Source of the DNA: an uncultured Saprospiraceae bacterium
Lineage (GTDB): Bacteria; Bacteroidota; Bacteroidia; Chitinophagales; Saprospiraceae
DNA length: 36,765 nucleotides
NCBI GenBank assembly: GCA_938008185.1
Contig: CALLLR010000120.1
Coordinates: 1-36,765, forward strand
Direction of reading: 5' to 3'
Shown: piece by piece, positions 23,530-33,814 of the stretch
Layout: each line of letters starts with the position of its first letter
How positions within the stretch are numbered: position 1 is the stretch's first letter
Program-made: the position numbers and the translations under genes
The notes under the pieces: model-generated
Databases searched by the model: none
What the model saw: the letters and a program-made list of their open reading frames with translations, nothing else
Told to the model about the DNA's origin: nothing

Positions 23530-25176
23530 TCAACCTTCCACTACTGCATCTTCCACATTTTTATGATGGTATTTTTTTTGCATCGCCGCTTTTACAAAGG
23601 CAACAAAAAGAGGATGTGGATTCTCCACGGTACTTTTTAATTCAGGATGAAACTGCACACCTACAAACCAGGGATGATTTTGCATTTCAACAATTTCTAC
23701 CAGACTGGTTTCCGGATTAGAACCGGTAGGTTGTAGATCCGATGCTTCAAATTGCTTACGGTATTTTTCGTTAAATTCGTACCGATGACGATGTCGCTCA
23801 CTGATTTCAGTCATACCATAAGCAATATGGGCCAGGCTGCCTGATTTGATCGTACAGTCATACGCCCCCAATCTCATGGTTCCTCCCTTCTGCGTCAGAT
23901 CCTTTTGATCCTCCATCAAATCAATCACCGGATTATTACTGGCAGGATTTACCTCTGAAGAAGAAGCACCTGGTAATTTTAAAACATTTTTAGCATATTC
24001 CACTACCGCACATTGCATTCCCAGACAAATACCAAAAAAGGGGATTTTATTTACCCTTACGTAACGAATTGCTTCCAATTTCCCTTCAATTCCCCGCTCC
24101 CCAAACCCAGGAGCTACCAGTACGCCATCCATCTCCTTTAACTTTGCCTTCACCTCCTTTTCACTTCCTTCCAAATTTTCGGAATGAACGGGTTCCACAA
24201 TCACCTTACATTCATTGATTGCACCGGCATGAATAAAAGCCTCGTAAATTGATTTATACGCATCCTGTAATTCGTTATATTTTCCCACCAGACCAATTCG
24301 AACTTCGTGTAACGGATTTTTTAGTTTACCCAAAAAAGCTTTCCATTTTCTCAAATCTGGCTCATTTCGGTCTTTCAATCGTAGTTTTAGCATCACGGTA
24401 GTATCCAGCGATTCCTTTAGCATCATCAACGGCACATCATAAATTGTTTCGGCATCTCTGGATTCGATGACCGATCCGATGTCTACATTACAAAATAGGG
24501 CTAGTTTTCGCCGTATTTCGTTAGAAATCGCATGTTCGGTTCTACATACCAGAATATCTGCCTGAATTCCATTTTTCTGTAGTTCTTTAACAGAATGCTG
24601 GGTAGGTTTTGTTTTTAACTCTCCGGCCGCTTTCAAATAAGGAATTAATGTAAGGTGAATCACCACACAATTATCTCGACCCAAATCCCACCGTAATTGC
24701 CGCACGGCTTCGAGATAAGGTAGCGATTCGATATCTCCAACCGTACCACCCAATTCTGTGATGACAATATCGTAATCGTTGTTCGCTCCCAAAAGAAGCA
24801 TCCGTCGCTTAATTTCGTTGGTAATATGTGGAACAATCTGAACTGTCTTGCCCAAATAAGCACCTTCTCTTTCTTTATTGATTACCGTTTGGTAAACCCG
24901 TCCCGTTGTGACGTTGTTAGCCTGAGAAGTGGGAATGTTTAAAAATCGCTCATAATGTCCCAAATCCAGATCGGTTTCAGCTCCATCATCGGTTACGTAA
25001 CATTCCCCGTGTTCATATGGATTGAGGGTGCCGGGATCAACATTCAAATAAGGATCAAACTTTTGGATGGTTACTTTTAAGCCTCTGGCCTGGAGAAGTT
25101 TGGCCAAAGATGCGGAAATGATTCCTTTTCCTAAGGACGAGGTTACGCCTCCCGTAACGAAGATATATTTTGTCAT
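23530..25176 (-). CDS. pyrG: CTP synthase
   Basis: 548 residues, full length. It converts UTP to CTP using ATP and glutamine. The N-terminal synthetase domain (about 1-270) begins [27 protein letters not shown] with the P-loop, followed by [40 protein letters not shown]. The C-terminal class I glutaminase domain (about 295-540) has the nucleophile Cys384 in [10 protein letters not shown], an oxyanion segment near [10 protein letters not shown], and the His/Glu of the triad in [10 protein letters not shown]. It is the first gene of a minus-strand operon with an RNA methyltransferase and DUF2809. A -7-like element lies 47 nt upstream of the ATG. Confidence 0.98.
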   Translation of the reverse strand: MTKYIFVTGGVTSSLGKGIISASLAKLLQARGLKVTIQKFDPYLNVDPGTLNPYEHGECYVTDDGAETDLDLGHYERFLNIPTSQANNVTTGRVYQTVINKEREGAYLGKTVQIVPHITNEIKRRMLLLGANNDYDIVITELGGTVGDIESLPYLEAVRQLRWDLGRDNCVVIHLTLIPYLKAAGELKTKPTQHSVKELQKNGIQADILVCRTEHAISNEIRRKLALFCNVDIGSVIESRDAETIYDVPLMMLKESLDTTVMLKLRLKDRNEPDLRKWKAFLGKLKNPLHEVRIGLVGKYNELQDAYKSIYEAFIHAGAINECKVIVEPVHSENLEGSEKEVKAKLKEMDGVLVAPGFGERGIEGKLEAIRYVRVNKIPFFGICLGMQCAVVEYAKNVLKLPGASSSEVNPASNNPVIDLMEDQKDLTQKGGTMRLGAYDCTIKSGSLAHIAYGMTEISERHRHRYEFNEKYRKQFEASDLQPTGSNPETSLVEIVEMQNHPWFVGVQFHPELKSTVENPHPLFVAFVKAAMQKKYHHKNVEDAVVEG

Positions 25177-25640
25177 ATTAGATTGCTCTTAGCAGCACTT
25201 TTGAGATTCACTGTTACGGAATACAAAGCTAAGCATATTCTTGGATAACCCGAAATTACTGGTATACATTTTGTTTTATAGTCGGTGTAAATTAGCAATT
25301 ACTATTTCTTTTCCTATTTCCATCGGGTTATTTGCCCTCCTAACCCGTTCTACCTAAAATATTATCAACTCATTTTCCTTAGGTGTGAAGCCTGGTTGTT
25401 TCTAAACTTATTTCCTAAGAAGTTTTTAGTAACAGTTTTTTATAGGTATGGCTGTATCTTTCTGAGATATGGCCTTTTTTATATTTAAATTTTAAATATT
25501 CTTTTATTTTATTGATTCTATTTTCAAACCTCCTTATTTTACGAGCACTTACAGATTTTTTACAATTTTAATAACCGCGCTTAATAAAATGCTATTTCAA
25601 GAATAGATGAAAAAGAGTGCATACCAAAACTTCACCTGAT
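25177..25640. other. Intergenic region between pyrG and the MORN gene
   Basis: 464 nt between divergent genes. On the minus strand TAGCTTTG (25231-25224) matches TAnnTTTG, and TTCG at the position 19 nt upstream is a near match to the -33 TTTG, a candidate pyrG promoter. On the plus strand a terminator-like hairpin at 25450-25480 has no gene before it. An in-frame GTG at 25617 precedes the chosen MORN start. Confidence 0.4.
25450..25480 (+). terminator. Orphan terminator-like hairpin
   Basis: GGCTGTATCT (25450-25459) pairs with AGATATGGCC (25465-25474) over ten base pairs including two G-U, with a 5-nt loop, followed by six T. No plus-strand coding gene ends near it; it might end a small RNA or attenuate the MORN leader. 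Confidence 0.5.
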
Positions 25641-26606
25641 ATGACCTACGGGAACAATTCCAGGCAACAGTTCTTGTTGCTGCTAATTTTGCTCCTCCCC
25701 ACACTGGCCTTTTCGGCTTATTTTTCAACTCAAAATATTTCTGAATCCGACTGCGGCAAGCATATAGCCCATTGTGAAGGCGAACGTCATTACCCTGACG
25801 GCGTAGTCTATCAGGGCGAATTTATGTATGGCCAACCACACGGACAAGGCATAATGACCTGGAAGGATGGCAGTATTTATAAGGGCCAATTTGTCAAGGG
25901 ACTCCGCCACGGAGAAGGAGAACAGATTTTTCCGGATGGTAGTTCTTACCTTGGTGAATTTGACCATGGTTTTATGGACGGTCAGGGACTGTTTACATTT
26001 GCATGCGGCCACGAATACCACGGTATGTTTATTAAAGACAAGATGGATGGAAAAGGAGCAATTCACTTTATAAATGGTGAATCTTACAGTGGTGATTGGA
26101 TTGAAGAACTTCCAGATGGCGATGGTACCTATACCATGACCGACGGTACTCGTTATATAACTTCTTTTCGTAGTGGCAAACGTCACGGTGAAGGAACAGT
26201 AGTATTTCCTACGGAAGATCTCATGACTACTTACTGGAAAAAAGGAAAACCTGCTAAATCAGCTAGATTTGAATTTAAAAACGGAGATCAGCTGACTGGT
26301 AATTGGGAATCTGGCTCTTTACTTAATAATCTTACTTATACTTTACAATCGGGAATAACCGTCACCGGGAATTTAAGCACCATTGAATCAGAATTGCTGG
26401 AAAACAACATTCAACCGGAAAATTTAAGACAAAATATTGCCTTAGTCTTTTACGCCATCGCCATGGAATACAAGATGGCCAAGGATTATAAAAAAGCAAC
26501 CGAGATTGTCGACCAGGCTCAGTCTTTTCTATTACCTGATGATTCGCTTTTTAAGATAATTGAAAAACACAAAGAAAACGTCAATCATGATATCCAGATA
26601 AATTAA
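25641..26606 (+). CDS. Exported MORN-repeat protein
   Basis: 321 residues from the ATG at 25641; an in-frame GTG at 25617 would add eight polar residues before the signal. A hydrophobic signal or anchor (about 9-25, FLLLLILLLPTLAFSA) is followed by about seven MORN repeats, roughly residues 45-215, of the form YPDGVVYQGEFMYGQPHGQG, WKDGSIYKGQFVKGLRHGEG, FPDGSSYLGEFDHGFMDGQG and so on. The last repeats are degenerate. The C-terminal region (about 250-321) is helical, with a TPR-like KDYKKATEIVDQAQSFLLPDDSLFKIIEKHKENV. MORN repeats are short beta-hairpins that bind lipids or proteins; the function in bacteria is mostly unknown. A strong terminator follows. Confidence 0.85.
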   Translation: MTYGNNSRQQFLLLLILLLPTLAFSAYFSTQNISESDCGKHIAHCEGERHYPDGVVYQGEFMYGQPHGQGIMTWKDGSIYKGQFVKGLRHGEGEQIFPDGSSYLGEFDHGFMDGQGLFTFACGHEYHGMFIKDKMDGKGAIHFINGESYSGDWIEELPDGDGTYTMTDGTRYITSFRSGKRHGEGTVVFPTEDLMTTYWKKGKPAKSARFEFKNGDQLTGNWESGSLLNNLTYTLQSGITVTGNLSTIESELLENNIQPENLRQNIALVFYAIAMEYKMAKDYKKATEIVDQAQSFLLPDDSLFKIIEKHKENVNHDIQIN

Positions 26607-27057
26607 ATTTGATAACATTTCCCTAATACTCAAACAATAGTCATTCGTTTTTAACTTTTTCCGACCATCATAAAACTTAACAGTTTTATGATGGTTTTTT
26701 CTTTGTCACATTTCGAAAGATTTTCCAAAAAGTTATATAAAGCCCTTTTTCAACCATTTCACCAACTTTATGTGACTGCTTTATTTTACTAAAAATAAAA
26801 ATTAAAATATTTATTATCTTAATATAAGTAAACTGCTACACAATATATTTGTATTTTTCATTACAGAAATAAAACTCAAAACGCTTTTTTGTGACATTTT
26901 TGCAGACGGTCTGATTTTTGCAATAAATAAGATACCTACCCATACTGTCTCCTCACCAGATTGAATCCTCCCTTACTACACAGTTCACTGATCTTTATCA
27001 TTATTATTTCATCCTCTCTTAGATTGAAAGCTTGCTTTTTACACTAAATAATGTCTT
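26607..27057. other. Intergenic region upstream of the giant surface protein
   Basis: 451 nt. Apart from the MORN gene terminator it is very AT-rich. TATATTTG at 26844-26851 fits the TAnnTTTG -7 pattern but would give a leader of about 200 nt and lacks a clear -33 partner. No gene is visible. Confidence 0.35.
26664..26700 (+). terminator. Terminator of the MORN-repeat gene
   Basis: ACCATCATAAAAC (26664-26676) and GTTTTATGATGGT (26683-26695) form a perfect 13-bp stem with a 6-nt loop, followed by a T-run. Confidence 0.9.
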
Positions 27058-30000
27058 ATGAAATCAAACAAACAAACTTTTCGAGACACGAAACAACAAA
27101 CAACACAGTTTGTAAAACAAACTACACACTCTTTTTTATTAATTTGTTTTATTCTTGCATTACCTGCTTTTAGTTTTAGTCAAAATATTCTGAGAACCAG
27201 AACTATAGAGCAAACCGATCGCTGTGCAGAAGGTGTGCAATACTCCTTTTACATTAGTAATGCGGATTCTACTTTTAACAGACGTTATCAAATTCAAGAC
27301 GGACAGTTTATTGAATATGATAATGGAACTGCCCGTATTACCGGATTAGCAGTCAATAATGACGACAGTAACATCAAATGGAGAATAGACGTTAGCCTAG
27401 CTGATCGGACCTTCACAGTAAATCCCGATAGCGTAAAAGCTCCGGAATGTCTACCATTAAACGTCTCAGACTGGTATCTTTACAATGAGACAACTGGAAC
27501 TTTTACTGGGGAAGGATACATGCAAGGTGCAGTGGCAAACATGTATCGTCGCGGACCTGCTTTCCAACTTGGAACTGGTGCTAACGAAACAGAAAAAAAC
27601 AGTCGATTTAACGGCGGTGGATGGCACCACATTGAATTTTTAAGTCAGCCCGATAACGGTATTATACTAGAAAATACAGTAGGAGATTTAAACTTAAACC
27701 TTACTGGATCAACACTCACAGAAGAAGAAAGTTGTACTGGTGAGATTATCCACTTTAAGATTAATAATGACATTACCAGTATCACTCTGGAAGACGGAGG
27801 TAGTTACCGAATCGGAGATTTACCAGTCAATTCTACTATCGAAGCGGTAGCTACTGGTTCACATGAGAGTATTGGGTTTACTGTTAATGGAACCGAAAAT
27901 GAAGAAAATACCGTTCCTTACGATCATTACTGGACACCCGCAATTGGTACTTATACCATTTCTGCGAGTTTGTTTAATGAAGACAATTGCATAGGATTTA
28001 AATGTGATGAAAAAACCATCACTATTTACATAAATAATGACACGCCAGCCCCTAGTAATCTATCTGTAGATGCTGGTGCTGATGTTACTATTTGTGAAGA
28101 ACAAACTCAACTAACTGCTACCGCTACCGGTACGGCTTCTTGTTCGACTGGTTGCGAGATCAACAATGATCAGGTAATCGCAAGATGGAACATGGATCAA
28201 TGTGTTTCTTTTTCTGGCGATGTATCCAACGAATCATATACTGAATTTGGTGGCACCATAAATAACCTTAGTTGTACTTCGGTCAGTTCTACCGGTTTTT
28301 ACCGACACGAAGGAAAACATTCTTGTACCGATGATGGCGACAATAATGCACCCGGAGATGCAGTATGTCTCGGGATGCCTACCATCAGTAACTGGCAGGA
28401 CAATCACCCTAAAGCTTTGAGATTTGATATCTCTTTAGCGGGTGGAGGTCAAGTGGCTGGTATTACAAAAATAACTTTTAAAGAATTTGCCCCGGCTAAT
28501 TATCTTTGGTCCCAAGAGGGATATAATGACAACACAGGCATCAATAATTATCCTACAAAATATGGTGTTAGAATACTGAAAAATGGAGTTGAGATTCTTA
28601 AGCAAGTAAATATTGCTACTTCTACCAATGGCTGGAACCTAAAAACAATTGATTTATCTAGTATTCCTGAATTTAAAAGTACAGAAACCGCTACTTATTC
28701 TTTCGAATTATTGGCTTATGCACCAATTGGAAATGGATCACAAGTAAGTGCCTGGGACTTAGATGATCTTAAAGTTTTTGGAGGATGTTGCTCTTCGGGT
28801 ATCACTAATGACATTACCTACGAATGGTCAACCGGAGAAACCAATGCCTCAATTACAGCCAATCAGACTGGTACTTATCAGGTTACCGTAACCGATTGTA
28901 GCGGTGCACAAGCTACGGATCAGGTAGCCGTAATAGTATCTGAATCAACTTGTCAGGCAGCCGTTAGTCAAGTACTAACTTCTGTCTTAGTTAATGATGC
29001 TACGGCCACCGTATCGGATATTGGAACCAATGCACCTTATACTTACCAATGGAGCAACGGTCAGACCACTCCTACCGCTACTAATTTAAGCGCAGGTAAT
29101 TATACCGTTACCGTAACCGATAACAACGGTTGCCAATGCGTTTCTAACGTAACGATTGATGGCGTTGCCGCAATCGGAAACTTTGTTTGGGCAGATACCA
29201 ATAATAATGGTATTCAAGATGCTGGAGAACCTGGTATTCCTAACGTAGTAGTGATACTACTCGATGGTAATGACAATATGATTAGCCAGACGACAACAGA
29301 CCAGAATGGGCAATATATTTTTGACGGACTCACTCCTGGAAGCTATAAGATTAAATTTCCAATTTCAACAAACACTAACGGTACGGATTATATCCTTACC
29401 ACATCTAACAACGGAGATGAAACAAAAGACAGCGACGCTCAACCAATGTCTGGCTCTAACGATGCCATGACTGAAATAATCACCTTAAGTCCGGGTGATA
29501 ATTCTACAGATTTAGACGCAGGATATATCGTAGGATGTAGCAATATTAATTTTAACTTTTCTACTACCACTTCCACTGATATTCCCTGTAATAATAGTAA
29601 CGACGGACAAATTGACTTATCCTTAACTGGGGGTACTGCTCCTTATTCCTACAGCTGGAGTAACGGCGCAACGACTCAGGATTTAAATGATCTGGCACCT
29701 GATAATTATACAGTTATCATAACTGACGCGAATGGTTGCGAAGGTACTTATAGTGCTAGTATTTCTGAACCTGCGGCCATCACTACTAATACAAACGCTA
29801 CCAACGTAGCTTGTAGCGGTGGAGATAATGGTACAGTACAAGTAACTGTCGACGGTGGTACGGCTCCTTATACCTACAACTGGAGTAACGGCGAAACTAT
29901 ACAAAATATCAACAGCTTGACTGCTGGTTCTTATACCGTAACCATCACCGACGCCAACAACTGTTCTACTACAGCCACTGCTTCCGTAGATCAGGCCGGA

Positions 30001-33000
30001 GGTTTACTCGTAAATGTGACTCAATCATCGAATTCTTCTTGTAACGGTGACAACGACGGTGTAATCAGTATTTCCGTAACAGGTGGTACCACTCCTTACT
30101 CTTATGAGTGGAATAACGGTGCGACTACCGAAGATTTAGTTAATCTAACGGCTGGTGAATACACTGTTACTATTACCGACGCGAATGATTGTTCAGTTAC
30201 AGCTACCGCAACGTTTACAGATCCTGCACCAATCACTGCTACTACTGACGCTACCAACGTAGCTTGCAGCGGTGGAGACAACGGTACGGTACAGGTTGCT
30301 GTCGACGGTGGTACTACTCCTTATTCTTTTATCTGGAATAACGGCGCAACTACCCAAAATATTAACAGCTTAACCGCAGGTAACTATACGGTTACCATTA
30401 CCGACGCTAACAACTGTACCATCACCACTTCTGCTTTGGTAGATCAGGCCGGGGACCTAGTTGTAGCTGTCGATCAAACAACGAATGTTTCTTGTAACGG
30501 TGACAATGATGGTGCGGTTAGCATCTCCGTCGAAGGCGGTATCACTCCTTATTCCTTTGACTGGAACAATGGTGCAATAACTAAAGATTTAAATAATCTT
30601 TCTGCTGGTCAGTACACTGGAATTATTACTGATGCCAATGGTTGTTCGATTGCAGCTACTGTAATTATTACCGAGCCTGAAATACTTACAGGACAATTAA
30701 ACATTGATAACATTACCTGTAGCGGTGCCAACACTGGACAGATTGACCTTTCTATTTCCGGAGGATCAAGTCCTTATACCTATAAGTGGAGTAATGGAGA
30801 AACCACTCGTAATCTTAGCGATGAGGCTGGAGGTGTTTACCTTGTAACTATTACTGATGCGAATGATTGTGTAACTGAACTTTCTGGAGAAATTTTAGAA
30901 ACTACAGAATTACAAATTGAAACACAGAGAATTGAAAATGTAACTTGCCAAGGTAACTCAAATGGATTAATTGACATTAAAATTGTTGGTGGTACTGCTC
31001 CATACAGTTTTAACTGGAGTAATGGTACTAGCGGTGAAGATCTTTCTAACTTAAGTGCCGGAAGTTACCAGGTAACAATTACCGATATAAACGGTTGTGA
31101 AGGCATTTATGAAAGTGCGATTGCAGAACCTGAAATGCTTGAATGCAAAGCTACTATTTTAGCCAATCTCACAAACCGAGGTGGTTCAGATGCCAGCTTA
31201 TTAGCTTCTGCTTTAGGAGGTATTGAACCTTATAGTTATTTGTGGAGTACACAACAGACGACTGCTGAAATTAATAACCTGAGTACTGGAAGTTACCAAG
31301 TAACTATTACAGATCAGAATGAATGTCAATGTGAAACAATTATCGAAATTAATGATCCTGTCAGAGTCGGTGACTTTGTTTGGGAAGACTTAAACGGAGA
31401 TGGCATTCAAAATCCAACCGAGCCAGGTATCCCTAACGTGGAAGTTACTTTGACTGGTATTGATACAAATGGTAATAATGTAAGCTTAACTGTTACTACC
31501 GACGAGAACGGTCAATATGACTTCGATGGTTTGTTACCAGGTACTTATAAAATTACTTTTTCAACACCTGCTAATTTTGCCTCTACACCAGCTAACGTTG
31601 GAAACGATGCGCAGGATAGTGATGCACAGAATGGTATGACACCTGAATTCACGATTGAATACGGTGACGAAGATTTAAGTTTTGACGCAGGGTTTTACAA
31701 TCCGATAAATATTGGAAACTTCGTTTGGCTTGATGCCAATAACAATGGTATTCAGGATGTAAATGAAGCTGGAGTTAATGGTGTGACCATTAATTTATTT
31801 GACTTAGGTCCAGATGAGACATTTGGAACTTCCGATGATGTATTAGTCGAAACACAAACTACGCAGACCAATAATGGTGCAGATGGAAACTACCAATTTA
31901 CTGGTATAGCACCAGGTAAGTATGCAGTAAAATTTGACTTAACTGATTTACCGGTTGATTATGACTTTACTACGCCAGGAGCCAGTGGAAATACGGTAGA
32001 TAGCAACGCAGATCCAGTAACTGGAATAACAGAAACGATAATGGTCATATCTGGTCAAACAGATGACAGTAGTATTGATGCTGGTTTAGTATTAGCTTGC
32101 GGTGTAACCGCAGCATTTACTACGCAACAGAAATTCTGTGAAGATGAGTTAGCTCAATTTACCGCAGTAAATGCAGGACCAGGAGCTACTTACGAATGGG
32201 TATTCTTTAACGGAACAAGTAATACTTCTACCTTTATCGGAACAAGAAATGGTTATGATGTCCCATTCCGTTTCACATCTCCGGGCGAGAAATTTGTCAA
32301 ACTGGTCGTTACTTTACCAAATGGTTGCCAGGCAACCGAAGAAAGAATATTAAGTGTTGGTGGCAATATTATTAGCGGTGGGACAATTGGCTCAAACGAG
32401 GAAAATTGTGGTGCATTTAATCCCACCATTATTACTAATTTGAGCAGCCCCACGGGCGGAAATGGTAACTTTGAATACATATGGATGAAAAGTAACCACC
32501 CTACTCCACCTACCAGCCTGCAAGATCCAGCATGGGAATTAATCCCTGGTGTGAATGGATTAGATTATGATCCTGAAATGATTGAAGAAACTACTTATTA
32601 TATTCGCTATAGCCGTATGGAATACTGTACAGATTACATCGGAGAATCAAATATAGTAGTAAAATCTATTAACCGAGATCTTATTTCTGAATTCAGTACC
32701 GACGATTATATTTGCTGGAAAAGACCAATTGAATTTATGGCTTATTTACAAGAATCAGGTGTTAGCTATCAGTGGCTAATCTTTAGAGGAGTAGATCAAA
32801 CTGGTACTTATCTAGGAGCAAGAGAAGGCGCTACAATAGACTTCACTTTCAATCAGGAAGGTACACACTATGTACAGCTACAGGTAAGCTTGCCTAATGG
32901 ATGTACTGGAACTTATGGAGAGCAAGTCTTTGTAGATGGATATTCAAGAGTCTGTGGTGACAGTATAAATTTGATGGTTGTTACTGCCCTGAATTTTGAT

Positions 33001-33519
33001 GCTCAGCCTAAGGATGACGGTACGATATTATTGACGTGGGAAATTTCTAACGAACCTAATAACGTCCAGTATACCATTGAGTACTCTACCGGAGATGATG
33101 ATTTTGAAGCAATTGGCAATGTAAAAGGCAACTTTGCTGAGCACTACGAATTCGTAGATGATGCACCAATGTTTGGAATTAATTATTATCGTCTAAAGTA
33201 TATTTACGAAGATGGGACGATTGATTTTTCTGATATTAAACAAGTCGTTATGCGATTTGATGATAAGCAGAGGCTTAATGTGTTTCCTAACCCAACACAA
33301 GGTGTTACGCGCCTAAGATTAGCAGAACCTGATACCGAGGATACCCTGATTGAGTTAGTTAACGGCCAGGGAATTACACTGGAACAACTAATACTGCCTG
33401 CTGGCGAAACAGATGTTGAATTCGACCTCAGCATGTACGAGAGTGGACATTACTTTATTTATATAAAAAACAAAGGTAAAAAATCGCTATTAAGTCGAGT
33501 TATGAAAGTAAACGACTAA
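27058..33519 (+). CDS. Giant surface protein with SprB and SdrD-B repeats and type A T9SS sorting domain
   Basis: 2153 residues. A signal peptide ends near 42 (ALPAFSFSQ), after a long polar N-terminus. An N-terminal region (about 43-340) contains DWYLYNETTGTFTGEGYMQGA and RRGPAFQLGTGANE. A jelly-roll-like module follows (about 374-577; IARWNMDQC..GKHSCTDDGDN..AWDLDDLKVFGGCC), then one SprB-type unit. An SdrD-B-like module lies at about 704-825 (IGNFVWADTNNNGIQDAGEPGIPNV). Eight SprB-type repeats of about 75 residues cover about 826-1435, each with APYSYSWSNGATT..L..L..G.YTVTITDANGC. Two more SdrD-B modules (about 1437-1680) and two PKD-like modules (about 1682-1770, 1878-1960) come next. The type A sorting domain starts LNVFPNPTQGVTRLRL (2073-2153). 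It is an outer-surface adhesin or matrix protein exported by T9SS; SprB of Flavobacterium is a gliding adhesin with similar repeats, but gliding here is not shown. Confidence 0.9.
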   Translation: MKSNKQTFRDTKQQTTQFVKQTTHSFLLICFILALPAFSFSQNILRTRTIEQTDRCAEGVQYSFYISNADSTFNRRYQIQDGQFIEYDNGTARITGLAVNNDDSNIKWRIDVSLADRTFTVNPDSVKAPECLPLNVSDWYLYNETTGTFTGEGYMQGAVANMYRRGPAFQLGTGANETEKNSRFNGGGWHHIEFLSQPDNGIILENTVGDLNLNLTGSTLTEEESCTGEIIHFKINNDITSITLEDGGSYRIGDLPVNSTIEAVATGSHESIGFTVNGTENEENTVPYDHYWTPAIGTYTISASLFNEDNCIGFKCDEKTITIYINNDTPAPSNLSVDAGADVTICEEQTQLTATATGTASCSTGCEINNDQVIARWNMDQCVSFSGDVSNESYTEFGGTINNLSCTSVSSTGFYRHEGKHSCTDDGDNNAPGDAVCLGMPTISNWQDNHPKALRFDISLAGGGQVAGITKITFKEFAPANYLWSQEGYNDNTGINNYPTKYGVRILKNGVEILKQVNIATSTNGWNLKTIDLSSIPEFKSTETATYSFELLAYAPIGNGSQVSAWDLDDLKVFGGCCSSGITNDITYEWSTGETNASITANQTGTYQVTVTDCSGAQATDQVAVIVSESTCQAAVSQVLTSVLVNDATATVSDIGTNAPYTYQWSNGQTTPTATNLSAGNYTVTVTDNNGCQCVSNVTIDGVAAIGNFVWADTNNNGIQDAGEPGIPNVVVILLDGNDNMISQTTTDQNGQYIFDGLTPGSYKIKFPISTNTNGTDYILTTSNNGDETKDSDAQPMSGSNDAMTEIITLSPGDNSTDLDAGYIVGCSNINFNFSTTTSTDIPCNNSNDGQIDLSLTGGTAPYSYSWSNGATTQDLNDLAPDNYTVIITDANGCEGTYSASISEPAAITTNTNATNVACSGGDNGTVQVTVDGGTAPYTYNWSNGETIQNINSLTAGSYTVTITDANNCSTTATASVDQAGGLLVNVTQSSNSSCNGDNDGVISISVTGGTTPYSYEWNNGATTEDLVNLTAGEYTVTITDANDCSVTATATFTDPAPITATTDATNVACSGGDNGTVQVAVDGGTTPYSFIWNNGATTQNINSLTAGNYTVTITDANNCTITTSALVDQAGDLVVAVDQTTNVSCNGDNDGAVSISVEGGITPYSFDWNNGAITKDLNNLSAGQYTGIITDANGCSIAATVIITEPEILTGQLNIDNITCSGANTGQIDLSISGGSSPYTYKWSNGETTRNLSDEAGGVYLVTITDANDCVTELSGEILETTELQIETQRIENVTCQGNSNGLIDIKIVGGTAPYSFNWSNGTSGEDLSNLSAGSYQVTITDINGCEGIYESAIAEPEMLECKATILANLTNRGGSDASLLASALGGIEPYSYLWSTQQTTAEINNLSTGSYQVTITDQNECQCETIIEINDPVRVGDFVWEDLNGDGIQNPTEPGIPNVEVTLTGIDTNGNNVSLTVTTDENGQYDFDGLLPGTYKITFSTPANFASTPANVGNDAQDSDAQNGMTPEFTIEYGDEDLSFDAGFYNPINIGNFVWLDANNNGIQDVNEAGVNGVTINLFDLGPDETFGTSDDVLVETQTTQTNNGADGNYQFTGIAPGKYAVKFDLTDLPVDYDFTTPGASGNTVDSNADPVTGITETIMVISGQTDDSSIDAGLVLACGVTAAFTTQQKFCEDELAQFTAVNAGPGATYEWVFFNGTSNTSTFIGTRNGYDVPFRFTSPGEKFVKLVVTLPNGCQATEERILSVGGNIISGGTIGSNEENCGAFNPTIITNLSSPTGGNGNFEYIWMKSNHPTPPTSLQDPAWELIPGVNGLDYDPEMIEETTYYIRYSRMEYCTDYIGESNIVVKSINRDLISEFSTDDYICWKRPIEFMAYLQESGVSYQWLIFRGVDQTGTYLGAREGATIDFTFNQEGTHYVQLQVSLPNGCTGTYGEQVFVDGYSRVCGDSINLMVVTALNFDAQPKDDGTILLTWEISNEPNNVQYTIEYSTGDDDFEAIGNVKGNFAEHYEFVDDAPMFGINYYRLKYIYEDGTIDFSDIKQVVMRFDDKQRLNVFPNPTQGVTRLRLAEPDTEDTLIELVNGQGITLEQLILPAGETDVEFDLSMYESGHYFIYIKNKGKKSLLSRVMKVND

Positions 33520-33814
33520 GGTATTCTCTTTACTTAAACTTTTACCGAAGAAGGATCGCCCACCGCGATCCTTCTTTTGTTAAGCCATAAAAGTATTTAT
33601 AGTTCCTATAATTCACATAAAACAAAATCTATATGGTATCGTATTTGTTAACGGTTAGTTATTATTTATGTAACAATTCTTCACTCTTTACGATCCTCCT
33701 CTTTATACCTGTCCCCATTACTGTCCTCCTTTGACAACACCTGCCCTGTACTGAAATGACTAAGAGATCAACTTTTTTTATTCCCATGAATTAAAATATA
33801 CTAAACCATACTAA
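33520..33814. other. Intergenic region between the two giant paralogues
   Basis: 295 nt holding the terminator of the first gene and otherwise AT-rich sequence. No gene and no convincing TAnnTTTG element are seen. The presence of a terminator suggests the two paralogues are transcribed separately. Confidence 0.4.
33548..33580 (+). terminator. Terminator of the giant surface protein gene
   Basis: AAGAAGGATCGC (33548-33559) and GCGATCCTTCTT (33565-33576) form a perfect 12-bp stem around a 5-nt loop, followed by a short T-run, 28 nt after the stop. Confidence 0.9.

Noticed and set aside
25617-25640. GTG start for the MORN-repeat protein
   Set aside because: It would place eight polar residues before a good signal peptide. 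It cannot be fully excluded, but the ATG at 25641 is preferred.
29540-31360. Regular repeats as a non-coding array
   Set aside because: The periodicity is that of SprB-type protein repeats; the frame is open throughout and synonymous differences abound.
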